Below, piece after piece: positions 6,836 to 16,900 of a DNA stretch of 64,000 nt. The stretch spans positions 62,001-126,000 of the forward strand of contig NZ_BMPE01000002.1 in NCBI RefSeq assembly GCF_014647435.1, read 5' to 3'. This stretch comes from Deinococcus radiotolerans (GTDB taxonomy: Bacteria; Deinococcota; Deinococci; Deinococcales; Deinococcaceae). The position numbers were made by a program, and so were the translations under genes. The notes beneath the pieces were generated by a model, which saw nothing but the letters and a program-made list of their open reading frames with translations, was not told the DNA's origin and did no database searches. Within the stretch, counting starts at the first letter, position 1; each line of letters opens with the position of its first letter.

Positions 6836-8530
6836 TTACTCCGCGTCGTCGAACAGGCCGACCTGCCGCGCACCCTGCGCCCGCGTCAGCTTCTGCTCTT
6901 CCAGTTGCCGCAGGGCGTCCTCGAAACTGCTGGCCTGCGGGATGCCCACTCCGGGCGGGCGACCCCGACCCCTGGGGGCTGCGCTGGCCTCCACCGCTTC
7001 AGGCACCGCTGCGGGCTGGCCCGCCGGTTCACTGACCGCCTCGCGCACTTTGGGTGGGCGACCGCGCCGCTTCGGTTCCGCGCCTTCCGCACCCGCCTGC
7101 GCGTTCGCTCCGGGTGGGCGTCCCCGGCGTTTCACCTCCGCTCCGTCCCCGATGCCCGCTGCGGTTTTTGCGGGGCGACCCCGACCACGCTTCCCGCCTT
7201 CCGCTTCCCGCGCGGCGCGGATGCGCTCCAGCAGCACCGATGCGGGCTCGTCGTTCGGGTCCTGCGGCACCAGTTCCCCCCGGAACGCCTTGGCCAGCAG
7301 CGCCGGCGTCATGCGGTCGAAGGACGACAGGGCCGCCGCGTACTTCGCCTCAATACGATCCGCGATAGCAAAGAGAGATTCGACACGACGGACGATTTCA
7401 GCTTGCTCAGCAAGAGGAGGAAGCTGAAAAACTGTTCCTCTGATGTCGCCCAAAGTGAGGCCAACTTTCGTAGCTCCTCGCTGAATGTTCTTTAGATGAG
7501 CCAAGCCACCATTTGGCGCTGTCAAAAAGTATGCCAAATATCGTGCATTGTTTTCTGGCTTCGGTCGAGCCATACAGATATGCTGGTTAATATACGCCTC
7601 GCCAATGTCGTGATCGATATGGGCGATCATTCCCACGTCTGCCGTAATTGAAATCAGAATGTCGTCTACTTGAACTCGTGTGCGTAATCCCTCTGCTCCG
7701 CGGGGAGGTTTTACATGTTGGATGTTACGTAAATCAAGGGCTATGTTATGGTGTTCGAGATTCCCAATGCGTAGAAAAATGCTGCCTGATTCTGAATAGT
7801 ATTCAGCCCATCCTCTTGAACCACTGGTAATAAAACTAAAGACATCATGCCCTGTAGCCTTCTCCCACTCTGCGTCTCCGCCTCCCCGCCATTCCCGCGT
7901 CAACTCCCCGCTCACTGCGGCGCTGAGGACGCTCTGGCGGAAGCGTTTCAGGAGCTTCGGTACGCGCTCCAGCCGCTCCCGCCCCGACTCCACACGCGCC
8001 AGCAGAGCATCAAGCTTATCGGCAATGCGGACTTGTTCGGGAAGCGGTGGTAGAGGAAGCTCAACAGCCCGAAGCTGCTTCAGGACGAGACGTTTGATTG
8101 CTGTTCCAGTCATGTCGCCCGTTAGCCTGCGAAACGTTGCCGGACTGTTCAGCCAGTGCTTCAAGAATCGAGGATCGAGGACGTTGTGGATTGGTTTGAT
8201 CAGCGCAACGCTGGAGAGCAGCGAAAATGGCTCGGATGTAGAATTGTTCACCGCAATTCCGGTGGTTGCACCATCCTTGATGTAAAGAACATCGCCAAGT
8301 TCAACCGGGCAGCGTGCGTAGATTTCACGATGTACATCAGCTGTCACATACGTGACATTGTCTAAGTCAAGACCCCACCTGCGAATGTTCTTGGCGGTGA
8401 CGTACATGAAGTCGCCCTGTGGACCGTTCGTGGGCGAGAAGTGGGTCCCATCCGTAACGAGAGCGCAGCAATCATTGAGTGTCGTTTCTATCCAACCGGC
8501 TGCCGCCGCTTCTATGTCCTCCCCAATCAC
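6836..8530 (-). CDS. hsdS: type I restriction-modification specificity subunit with AT-hook tail (564 aa)
   Basis: The GTG start overlaps the hsdM stop (GTGA). Two target recognition domains (about residues 10-180 and 225-400) are each followed by a helical conserved region: LPPLPEQVRIADKLDALLARV and LPPLAEQAEIVRRVESLF. This is the standard HsdS plan that sets the bipartite DNA target. After about residue 450 there is an extra 115-residue tail with four AT-hook-like cores (RGRGRP, RRGRPP, RRGRPP, RGRGRP). The tail lies at about 6957-7195, Ala/Gly/Pro linkers separate the motifs, and it ends in a short helical segment and GLFDDAE. Ordinary HsdS proteins are about 400-460 aa and lack such a tail. 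The recognition domains are lower in GC than their surroundings. Confidence 0.93.
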   Translation of the reverse strand: MIGEDIEAAAAGWIETTLNDCCALVTDGTHFSPTNGPQGDFMYVTAKNIRRWGLDLDNVTYVTADVHREIYARCPVELGDVLYIKDGATTGIAVNNSTSEPFSLLSSVALIKPIHNVLDPRFLKHWLNSPATFRRLTGDMTGTAIKRLVLKQLRAVELPLPPLPEQVRIADKLDALLARVESGRERLERVPKLLKRFRQSVLSAAVSGELTREWRGGGDAEWEKATGHDVFSFITSGSRGWAEYYSESGSIFLRIGNLEHHNIALDLRNIQHVKPPRGAEGLRTRVQVDDILISITADVGMIAHIDHDIGEAYINQHICMARPKPENNARYLAYFLTAPNGGLAHLKNIQRGATKVGLTLGDIRGTVFQLPPLAEQAEIVRRVESLFAIADRIEAKYAAALSSFDRMTPALLAKAFRGELVPQDPNDEPASVLLERIRAAREAEGGKRGRGRPAKTAAGIGDGAEVKRRGRPPGANAQAGAEGAEPKRRGRPPKVREAVSEPAGQPAAVPEAVEASAAPRGRGRPPGVGIPQASSFEDALRQLEEQKLTRAQGARQVGLFDDAE

Positions 8531-10020
8531 GCCAGCACCCCAGCCTCTTCCAGCAATTTTTCGTCTTCGCCCAGTTCCAGCAGGATGGCGCGGAGTTCTT
8601 CCATTGCGCCTGCCAGTTCCGTCAGGGTTTCCTCGGCCAGCTGGGCGGGTTCGGGCAGGTCGCCCTGCTCGGCGCTGTCGTCTTTCAGCCAGCTGATGTC
8701 CAGGCTGTTGCCGCGTTCGGCGATCTGTTCGCGGGTGAAGCGGCGGAAGCGGCCTTCGGGGCCCGTGTCCACGCGGGCGGCCAGGGCGTCGGGGCCGCCG
8801 TAGGGGTCGGGGCCGAAGGCGGTTTCGAAGTCGGTGAAGTACTCGCGGGTGAAGGGGGTGCGTTTGCCGAACTGGGGCATGTTGGCGCGCAGGTCGTACA
8901 CCCAGACTTCTTTGGTGTTGCCTTTGTCGCTGGTGCCGCGCGTGAAGAACAGGACGTTGGTTTTGACGCCCTGCGCGTAGAAGATCCCGGTGGGGAGGCG
9001 CAGGATGGTGTGCAGGGTGCATTTGTCCATCAGGTCCGCGCGGATCTGTTTGCCGATGCCGCTTTCGAACAGGACGTTGTCGGGGAGGATGACGGCGGCG
9101 CGGCCGTAGGTTTTCAGGGCGCGGTAGATGTGTTGCAGGAACGCGAATTGTTTGTTGCTGGTGACGAAAGTCAGGTCGTCGCGGGTGGGGGTGCCGCCGC
9201 CCTTTTTGGTGCCGAACGGGGGGTTGCTGAGGATCAGGGTGGCTTTGGGGAGTTTCTGGTGGTCGCTGCTCAGGGTGTCGCCCAGGCGGATGCCGCTGCG
9301 TTCGGGGTCGTTGGCGAGGCCGTGCAGCATGAGGTTCATCAGCGCGAGGCGTTGCGTGTCGGGGACGAGTTCCATGCCGTGGAAGGCGTTCTCGTAGTAC
9401 GCCCGTTGTTTGGTTTCGGGCCAGGAGTATTCGTCTTCGTGGGTGGTGATGTGGTGGTGTGCGGCGATCAGGAAGCCGCCGGTGCCTGCGGCGGGGTCCT
9501 GGATGATGTCGTCGCTGGTGGGTTGCATGACGGTGACGATGCTGTCGATCAGTGGGCGGGGCGTGAAGTACTGCCCGGCCCCTGATTTCTTCTCGTTGGC
9601 GTTCTTGGCGAGCAGCCCTTCGTACAGGTCGCCCAGCCCTTCTTCCTTCGCGGAGTACCAGTCGAGCGCGTCGATGTCCGTGACGAGTTTGCTGAGGGTG
9701 GCGGGTTTGCGGATGAAGGAGCTGGCGTCGGCGTAGATCATCCGCACGAGGGGCGCGGGGCTCTTGCCGAGGTCCAGCAGCGTCTGCCGGTAGTGGTCCA
9801 GCCGGTCGGGTGCGGAGGCGGCCTTCAGGGTGTCCCAGCGGTTCTGCGGGGGGATGTTGATGCCGCCGTCGCGGCCTTCTTCCTGCCCGGTTTCCTTGGC
9901 CATCTTCAGGAACAGCAGGTAGGTCAGTTCGGTGACGTACTGGTGGAACGTGACGCCGTCGTCACGCAGGTCGTTGCAGAGGTTCCAGAGTTTCTGGACG
10001 ATGTCGACAGTGCGGGTCAT
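8527..10020 (-). CDS. hsdM: type I N6-adenine DNA methyltransferase subunit (497 aa)
   Basis: Residues about 1-130 are the HsdM N-terminal helical domain. The methylase core follows with GQYFTPR (149-155), the SAM-binding DPAAGTGGF (175-183) and the catalytic NPPF (266-269). With HsdS it forms the modification enzyme and with HsdR the restriction complex. The ATG at 10020 fits the family start (MTRTVDIVQKLW); in-frame extension upstream is arginine/proline-rich noise. It is cotranscribed with hsdS (4-bp overlap) and divergent from the gene at 10118. hsdR lies about 4 kb away in another operon, so the restriction and modification genes are not one transcript. Confidence 0.95.
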   Translation of the reverse strand: MTRTVDIVQKLWNLCNDLRDDGVTFHQYVTELTYLLFLKMAKETGQEEGRDGGINIPPQNRWDTLKAASAPDRLDHYRQTLLDLGKSPAPLVRMIYADASSFIRKPATLSKLVTDIDALDWYSAKEEGLGDLYEGLLAKNANEKKSGAGQYFTPRPLIDSIVTVMQPTSDDIIQDPAAGTGGFLIAAHHHITTHEDEYSWPETKQRAYYENAFHGMELVPDTQRLALMNLMLHGLANDPERSGIRLGDTLSSDHQKLPKATLILSNPPFGTKKGGGTPTRDDLTFVTSNKQFAFLQHIYRALKTYGRAAVILPDNVLFESGIGKQIRADLMDKCTLHTILRLPTGIFYAQGVKTNVLFFTRGTSDKGNTKEVWVYDLRANMPQFGKRTPFTREYFTDFETAFGPDPYGGPDALAARVDTGPEGRFRRFTREQIAERGNSLDISWLKDDSAEQGDLPEPAQLAEETLTELAGAMEELRAILLELGEDEKLLEEAGVLA

Positions 10021-10117
10021 GAATACCCCAGATTGTGCCGCACGTGGGGGCCGCGCGGATGATGGTCTGCGGCGCAGGTGCGGCGGCGTCCGGGGCGGGT
10101 GGGGGGTACGCTGACGC

Positions 10118-10780
10118 ATGCGTGACCTGACGGATGACCGGATTCGGGAGCACCTGGGAGCTTACTTTCAGGTGCCTGTCCCGGCGGAACAGGACCGGGT
10201 GTCGTCGTTCGATTACTGCTTCAATCACTTCCAGGCGTTCCGGGAGCGGGGCGAGGCGGCGCGACTGGCATCCCCGGAGGTCCTGGAGCTGGGTTGCCTG
10301 CACCTGGGCTTCTACCTGGCCAGCTGGGGCATGATGCGCGGCTCGTCGGAGCTGCTGCAGCGCAGCCTGCGTCACCTCGTGCCGGTGCTGGAGGTGATCG
10401 CCGCCACGCCGGATGACCTGTGGACGCTGGACGTCCCGAACTACACCCCGGAGGCCGGGGCGCGGCTCCTGGCACTGGAGGAGCAGATCCGCCGCGCGCT
10501 GGGTGGCACGCGGGAGGCGACGCAGACGCTGTCCACGAAGGTCATGCTGGGGGTGTTCGGGAACGTCCCGGCGTTCGACACGAACTTCTGCGCGGGTTCC
10601 GGCCTGCGCGTCCTGTCGGCGCGGGCCGTGTCGGACCTGCGAGACTTCCACACGCGACACGCGGGGGCGCTGGCGCAGCCGGTCTACACCCGCGACTTCC
10701 TGACCGGGGCGTTCACGGGGCGGCGGTACCCGCAGGCGAAACTGCTCGACATGGTTTTCTTCCTGGAGGGGCTGGGCTGA
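10118..10780 (+). CDS. uncharacterised conserved-looking protein inside the RM locus (220 aa)
   Basis: A soluble protein with landmarks SSFDYCFNHFQAF, CLHLGFYLASWGMMRG and KVMLGVFGNVPAFDTNFC. I associate this pattern with uncharacterised proteins near restriction-modification and other defence genes, but I cannot name a family. It is the only plus-strand gene in the locus. It diverges from hsdM across 97 bp and converges on the secreted-protein gene with a 26-bp gap. That placement is compatible with an accessory defence component or a passenger gene. Confidence 0.75.
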   Translation: MRDLTDDRIREHLGAYFQVPVPAEQDRVSSFDYCFNHFQAFRERGEAARLASPEVLELGCLHLGFYLASWGMMRGSSELLQRSLRHLVPVLEVIAATPDDLWTLDVPNYTPEAGARLLALEEQIRRALGGTREATQTLSTKVMLGVFGNVPAFDTNFCAGSGLRVLSARAVSDLRDFHTRHAGALAQPVYTRDFLTGAFTGRRYPQAKLLDMVFFLEGLG

Positions 10781-10806
10781 CCAGTCACCTGTTCGGTGGG
10801 GCGCTG

Positions 10807-11571
10807 TTATTTCAGTGGGCCCTTGTCCCAACCGGTGGGGGCGGGGGTCAACTTGAGGGGTTTGACGGGCCCGATCTTCGTGGCGACCCGCTCGTTGCCG
10901 CAGTTGCCGGTCAGTTCCTGCCAGGTGTACTTGGGCGTAGGTCCGGGAGTGACGCGGATTAGGGCGCTCGTCCAGCGGCCTCCGGACTCCACGGCACCGC
11001 AGTTGTCCTGGTAGGGCTGGGGCAGGCGCTCGTAATTCAGTTGGCCGAGCATACGGCGCACCGGGCCAAGTTCTGCAATGTCCAGCCATCCTTCGGTGTA
11101 GCCCTGCCCGGTAAACCCGCCGTCCAGCGCGAGTTCCGTGAATCCGTTGCGGTTGATGTCCTTCAGGGTGTACATCGACGAGTAGTGGTTGACGAAGACA
11201 TAGTGCGCTGCGACGTTTAGGCCTTCCAGGATCACGAGACCCTGTAGGTTGCCGGGGCGTTGGTAGCACTGCGTGTACAGGTAGGCCATCTGCGGCCGGC
11301 CTTTTGCGGTGAATGATCCGGGAGCGGCGCCTTCGATTCGGAAGTCGTCCGTGCAGTACTCGGCATTGTCTGCCCCCCAGGCGTTCAGGGCCAGCGCTTG
11401 TCGGGCGAAGTACTGGACGCGGCCCCGTTCGCTCTCTGTCAGTCGAGGTTCCGGGAATGGAAGACGCGAGTCGTACAGAACCCGTTCTTGTGCCAGGGCC
11501 TGCCCGGCAGTCAGAAGGGTCAGGGTCAGCAGGATCCGGGACAGCAGCTTGGGGCGCATGCGTTTCAGCAT
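10807..11571 (-). CDS. secreted protein, FG-GAP/VCBS-like segment (254 aa)
   Basis: An N-terminal signal peptide is clear: basic MLKRMRPK, a Leu-rich core, and an Ala-x-Ala-type site near QALAQ. The mature part contains TLKDINRNGFTELALDGG, which resembles one FG-GAP or EF-hand-like repeat, and several Cys that could form disulfides. The ATG at 11571 gives the best signal peptide; one at 11559 is also possible, and neither has a clear ribosome binding site. It follows the dynamin-like gene by about 60 bp in the same direction and is probably the last cistron of the hsdR operon. An exported protein is odd company for restriction genes. Confidence 0.68.
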   Translation of the reverse strand: MLKRMRPKLLSRILLTLTLLTAGQALAQERVLYDSRLPFPEPRLTESERGRVQYFARQALALNAWGADNAEYCTDDFRIEGAAPGSFTAKGRPQMAYLYTQCYQRPGNLQGLVILEGLNVAAHYVFVNHYSSMYTLKDINRNGFTELALDGGFTGQGYTEGWLDIAELGPVRRMLGQLNYERLPQPYQDNCGAVESGGRWTSALIRVTPGPTPKYTWQELTGNCGNERVATKIGPVKPLKLTPAPTGWDKGPLK

Positions 11572-11629
11572 AGGCAGCGGCACCTGCGCAGGATGCCGCA
11601 GGTGCCGCAAGGTGAGGTAGGGGAGTTGT

Positions 11630-13921
11630 TCAGGCGCGGACGCGGTGAGGCCGGTTCAGCGTGGCAGCAGCTGGGGTGGGGGCAGCCGGGGCAAGCAGGG
11701 GTGGGTGTTCTGCCAGGCGAAGTTCCAGTGCGTTGATGGCGGTGCGCATGGCCAGCCCGTTTCCGCGTTCCTGGTTGCTCAGGATTTCGGACACGAGGCT
11801 GCGCTGCTCGTCTAGGCGAATCTCGATTTCCTGGTTGAGGCTCTTGTACACGCCGCTGAGGCGTTCGGCGACGATATCCAGGTAGTGCTGGAACTGGCCG
11901 TGCAGGTATTTCTCAAATCCGGGGCGGACAATGTCGGCGAATTCGTCGTAGAAGCGGCGCACTTCGTCGTTCTGCATGACGGTGGTGCCCCGGCCGGACG
12001 CCAGGGTCACGGACTGCCGGGCTTCGTCGATCCGCTGCTGCATGCGGTCGTCCATGAAGTCCTCGATGCGTTCGCTGATGCGTTGCTGTTCGGACTCGAT
12101 GATTTCCCGCAGGACACTACGATCCACGCGCAGGCGCGAGCGGATGGCGTCGACCAGTTCGATGGTGTCGTGCCGGAACAGCTCGTGCTCTTTGCTGAGG
12201 GTGGCGAGATCCTCCACAAAGGCATCCACGTGCCGTTCGGTGGTCTGCGCCGCCTTCAGCATGGGTTCCTGGAAGCGCTGGATCAGGCTCTCGAATGCGG
12301 CAAACGTGCGGTTGGCCACCAGCTGCGAGAAGCGGCTCAGGTACAGCCATCCGCCTTCCCGGCGTTCACGCCAGTGACGGATCAGGTCTTCCTGCTCGAA
12401 CTGATTGATGATGTCCTGCACGTAGACCGAAATCTGCCGGATGCGGGTGTTCACGAAGTCCTGGTCCAGCTGGTCCAGCATGCGGCTGTTCTCAAGGCGC
12501 AGGTCGATTTTGCGGGCGAAGGTTTTCAGGCGAGCTGTCACGAGTTGCTGCGTGTGAATCAGCTCGCTCTCGACCTTTTTTTCCTGCTCCAGATCCTGTT
12601 CCAGGCTGCGCTGCTGCTGAATGTACGCCTCGATCTGTTTCAGCAGCAGTGAGATGGCGTCACCAATAGACGCGCGGGCCTCCTGCACGATGTCGGCGTT
12701 CTGGAACATCTTCGCGAGCACCTGCTGCAGTTCCGGAATGCCGGAGCGCTGGCGGTTACGGATTTTCTCGTCGACTTCCGTGCCGAGGTCATGCCAGTGC
12801 GACGACGTGAAGAAGATGTCCACGTCGCCCAGCATGCGAGTGAAGTACTGCGACTCTTCGGGCGTCAGTTCAGATTTCCGCAGGATTTCATCCAGCGTCT
12901 CGTTCAGGGCGCTGCGAATGCGTTCCAGCTCTTCCTGCTTGTGTTCTGCCAGGGTAGGAATGTCTTCGTCATCTTCCTGCGCCTGCCGCACGGCCGCGTC
13001 GTAGGTGACGTCGATCTTCGTGATGGCCATCTTGAGGCTGCGCAGCCGTCGTTTGCGGACCTGCGTGATGATGAAGTCCTTGTCGCTCTGGGAGTACGAG
13101 CGGCCACTGTGCGTGAGGAACAGGATGGCGTCCACGTCGTTGACTTCCCGTTCCGTGGCCTGCACGCGGTAGGCGTCCGTGTCGTCCAGGCCAGGCGTGT
13201 CGATCAGTTCAATGCCTTCGCTGATCAGTGGAATTGGGGCGAAGATCTCGACCCGTTCGACCAGGCAGTGCAGTGGGTCACGGCTGGACACGTACTTTTT
13301 CACCTGCGCAGCGAAGGCTTTGCGCTGCTTCCGGTCATTCCAGTCGTCACAGCGCAAGACGATAGGCCGATTCTCGTCCGTGACGTACTCGGCTAGCAGA
13401 GCGTCATGATCACGCTCCTGAACTTCCTTTCCTGCCTCTCGCGCCACCTCGTCTCGCTGATGCTGAGAGACGACTTTCTCGTAGAAGCGCTGATACCGCC
13501 GTGCCTGCGGATCACTGGGGTCCTCGCTGTGAATGGCCGCCATGCGAGTCCAGGTGGCGCGGGAGAGGAAGTGCACTTCGGCGCGGGCCGCGGTGTCATA
13601 GCGGAAGCTGGTGATGGTCGCCGTTTCCGGATTGGTGCTGACACTCGCGAGGTTGCCCAGGTCGCAGACCTTGTTGATGAAACTGGATTTCCCGACTTTG
13701 AAGGATCCGACGACGGCCACCCGGTAGTGTTCAGGCAGGCTGGTACGGTCCAGGCTGGCTTCCAGGGCCGCGATCTGCCGCGTGATGAACGGGTCTGGTG
13801 TGGGCAGCTGCGCTTGGAAATCCGTGAGGGTGTCGAGAATGTACGCGGCGTGGTTCCGCTGTGCGCGGAGATCCTGAATAGGGTTGAGGTGCGGGTCGGG
13901 CAGAGTAGTGCGGGTCGTCAT
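11630..13921 (-). CDS. bacterial dynamin-like GTPase (763 aa)
   Basis: An N-terminal large GTPase domain shows G1 GSFKVGKSS (72-80), a G2-like NPETATIT (about 97-104), G3 DTPGLDD (about 240) and G4 TKID (about 300). It is followed by about 400 residues of predicted helix with coiled-coil character (for example QQQRSLEQDLEQEKKVESEL) and a helical C-terminus. This is the plan of bacterial dynamin-like proteins, which remodel or tether membranes; some protect against phage-induced lysis or form part of defence loci. The gene lies 37 bp after hsdR in the same direction, so it is probably cotranscribed with the nuclease. There is no paired dynamin gene and no obvious transmembrane paddle. Confidence 0.85.
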   Translation of the reverse strand: MTTRTTLPDPHLNPIQDLRAQRNHAAYILDTLTDFQAQLPTPDPFITRQIAALEASLDRTSLPEHYRVAVVGSFKVGKSSFINKVCDLGNLASVSTNPETATITSFRYDTAARAEVHFLSRATWTRMAAIHSEDPSDPQARRYQRFYEKVVSQHQRDEVAREAGKEVQERDHDALLAEYVTDENRPIVLRCDDWNDRKQRKAFAAQVKKYVSSRDPLHCLVERVEIFAPIPLISEGIELIDTPGLDDTDAYRVQATEREVNDVDAILFLTHSGRSYSQSDKDFIITQVRKRRLRSLKMAITKIDVTYDAAVRQAQEDDEDIPTLAEHKQEELERIRSALNETLDEILRKSELTPEESQYFTRMLGDVDIFFTSSHWHDLGTEVDEKIRNRQRSGIPELQQVLAKMFQNADIVQEARASIGDAISLLLKQIEAYIQQQRSLEQDLEQEKKVESELIHTQQLVTARLKTFARKIDLRLENSRMLDQLDQDFVNTRIRQISVYVQDIINQFEQEDLIRHWRERREGGWLYLSRFSQLVANRTFAAFESLIQRFQEPMLKAAQTTERHVDAFVEDLATLSKEHELFRHDTIELVDAIRSRLRVDRSVLREIIESEQQRISERIEDFMDDRMQQRIDEARQSVTLASGRGTTVMQNDEVRRFYDEFADIVRPGFEKYLHGQFQHYLDIVAERLSGVYKSLNQEIEIRLDEQRSLVSEILSNQERGNGLAMRTAINALELRLAEHPPLLAPAAPTPAAATLNRPHRVRA

Positions 13922-13958
13922 TCAGGAACTCCGGAGGTGCACGAACAGGGAGTGAGGC

Positions 13959-16900
13959 TCAGGCGGAGGCGGTCCAGACGTCCTGCTGGAACTCGGTCAG
14001 CAGGTCAGGTAGCTGCCCGCCGAACACAGCTGTGCTGAGGCGGTCGAATCCGCCCAGTTCCTTGCGGACTGGGTTGGTGGGCTGGTCGAGCAGGTCACGG
14101 TCCAGGTACCCGTTCGCTTTGAGTTGCGCGGCGAGGCGCTGCAGCCACTTCTGTTGCGGGGGCGTCCAAGTTTTCGTGCCGAGCAGCCGGGCGAGTGCGG
14201 CGTCCACCCGCGCGTCGAAGGGTTGCGGCGATTCGTTCAGCGCGGCGGCCCGGATGAATCCGATGATGCTGGCGGCAGCGTCGACGTTCTTCACGTTGGC
14301 GTAGGCGCGTTGCAGGTTCACTTCGCTGAAGCCCTGCGCGTCCAGTTGCCGTTTCAGGTCCAACAGGTCGGTGCGGGTCAGGTCGGCGGGTCTCGTCAGG
14401 ACGGTGCTCAGCGCGGGCAGCAGATCCTGGTTTTTCTGCACCAGCTGCTCGAAGGCACTCAGGTAGTCCTCGGCGCGACGACCACCGGGGAATTCGGACT
14501 GCACGTACATCACCTGGTCGGCATGCTCGCTGATGTAGATGGGCTGCCCGCCGCTGGTGCGGCCGGTGTCCAGCAGCGTCAGCATGGGGGCGTGCTGCGT
14601 GATCAGGTCGGCGGCCTCGTCGGGTGTGGCCTGCCGGAGCACCTGAATGAACGCTTCGGGCTTGTGGCCGGTCTCTCCTTCGAAGGTGTCGCGGGCGGCG
14701 TCGGTCAGGCGTCCTTTGACCCGCTGGAGTTTCGCGACCAGTTCATCCCGGAGCAGGGCGCGGGCCTCGGTGGTCGGGGCGGCCTGGAGATCCTCCCCGA
14801 GGCTCACGAAGCTGCGTTTGGGCTGCTGCACGACGGCGGGCATCGTGATGAAGTCCTGAATGGCCTCGTAGGCGCGGACGGCGTCGTAGATGCGGAACAC
14901 GGTCTTGTCGATCTCGTCGCAGCGGCGCGTGGCGCGGCCCAGCATCTGCTCGAACAGGATGCGGCTGCTGACGCGACGCAGGAACACCAGCGTGCTGATC
15001 GCCGGGACGTCCACGCCGGTGGTCAGCAGGTCCACGGTGACGGCAATCGCTGGACTCGACTCGTTCCGGAATCGCCGCGTGAGCTGCAGGGGCTGATCGC
15101 TCGCGCCCGTGATCTTCATGACCGCTCCGTCGTCCAGTTCCCCGTACTTCGCCCGCAGAGCTTCCCGGAGAAGATCGACGACCTCGTCGGCGTGGCGGTC
15201 GTTCACGCAGAACACCAGGGTCTTGTCCGGTCCGAAGGGATTCAGGTGCTCGGCCAGGAAGGCGCACACGGCCTGGTTGAAGCCCTTGGCGATCACCCGC
15301 CGGTTGAAGTCCTCAATCTCCAGGCCCACGTCGTCAGGAGCTTCGAACAGCACGACTTCATCCGCGCCGGGCGTGTACGTGGGGATCTGCTCGCCCTGTT
15401 TGAAGCGAATGCCCGTCATGGACAGTTCCGTCTCGATCAGCGTCGGAGGCTCGTGATCGATCAACACGCCGTCCAGTACTGCCTGCCGGTACGTGTAGGC
15501 GTACACGGGCTTGCCGAAAATCTCGGTGGTGTGTAGAGCGGGCGTGGCGGTCAGGGCAACCTTGACTGCGTCGAAGTACTCGATCACCTGCCGGTACTTG
15601 CTGACGTACTCGTTCTCGTTGCGCCAGCCGAGTTCGGCGTCGGCCAGTTCACGGTCCAGCGTGTAGCCACGGTGCGCCTCGTCCACCACGATCAGGTCGT
15701 ACGTCCCCACTGCCGGTGGGGCGTCACCCGTGACGCGCCGCACGAGCCCCTGGACGGTCGTGACATGCACGTTCGTGTCCGTGTCAATGTCTCCGTCGCC
15801 CATCGCGGTCAGGCCGAACGTCTCGGCGAATGTGCGCGTGCCTTCCAGGCGGGTGGTCTTGAAGTCGTTGCTGGCCTGCTCGCCCAGCGTCTCGCGGTCC
15901 ACGAGGAACAGCACGCGCCGGAACCGACCTGCTTTCAACAGGCGGTAAATCAGGGCGATGGCCGTCTTGGTCTTACCAGTGCCAGTAGCCATGGCCAGCA
16001 GCAGTTCACGCTGACCGGCGGCAATCCCAGCTTCGACCGCCTGAATCGCGGTCTTCTGGTAGAGCCGCAGGCTCAACTCGTACTCCATCGGCTCGGACTT
16101 CAGGCGTTCATCGGCGGCGGCGGTGTCCTGATGCAGCAGGGCCAGCAGATCCTGTGGGGTATGCCAGCCGGGCAGCGGATGGGACGGATTCACGGGGCGG
16201 CGCGCATCCCGGAACCAGATGCCACTCTCGGTTCTCAGCTGCGCCAGGTAGGGGCGGCCGTTCGTCGCGAACAGGAAGGGCACCCGGTATTCGCCCCACG
16301 GTCCATGCGGGTAATCGAGATCGGGGACGCTGGCCAGGTTGAAGTGACGGCTATAGCGCGCCGCCTGCTCCAGACTGCTCATCACACTCTTTTTTTTGTG
16401 TTTGGCCTCGACGACGGCCACAAGCGTCAGCCCGGCGAACAGGGCGTAATCCGCTCGCTCCTTGTCTCCGACCGGCCACTCGGCGATGGCCAGATTCCGC
16501 CCCTTCGTTGGGCGGGTGCCCTTGGCGTACCGCAACTGCACGCTGTCTGTTTCCCAGCCGGCGGCGCGAAGCTGCGCGTCGATCAGCTCTCGGGTTTCTT
16601 CCTCGCTGAGATGAATGCGCGCCGCGGCCTGATTGGCAGCGGTGGCAATCCCAGACGTGTCTTTCGGCGCCTGCGACTGCGCGTCCTTCAGTCGGCGCTC
16701 GGCATCGGCCCGCGCTTGCTCAGCTTCAGCCAGCAGGGTGCGCAGGCGTTCCGCATCCTCGCGTTGCGGCGGATCAATGAAATCGCCGCACGTGTAGGTG
16801 GCGTCGTGGAAGGTCCGGATCAGCCATACCCCGACAATCCAGCCAAATTTCAGGTGGCTCAGTGCCTGCTGCTTCTCGCCCGTGAAGGCGTGGTTGGCTT

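Noticed and set aside
8531..9022. Extension of the hsdS frame to 728 codons
   Set aside because: The added part is Arg/Pro-rich shadow sequence inside hsdM; the GTG at 8530 overlaps the hsdM stop and starts the real HsdS.
14124..15536. 470-codon plus-strand frame opposite hsdR
   Set aside because: Low-complexity shadow of hsdR in GC-rich DNA, with no ribosome binding site or domain.
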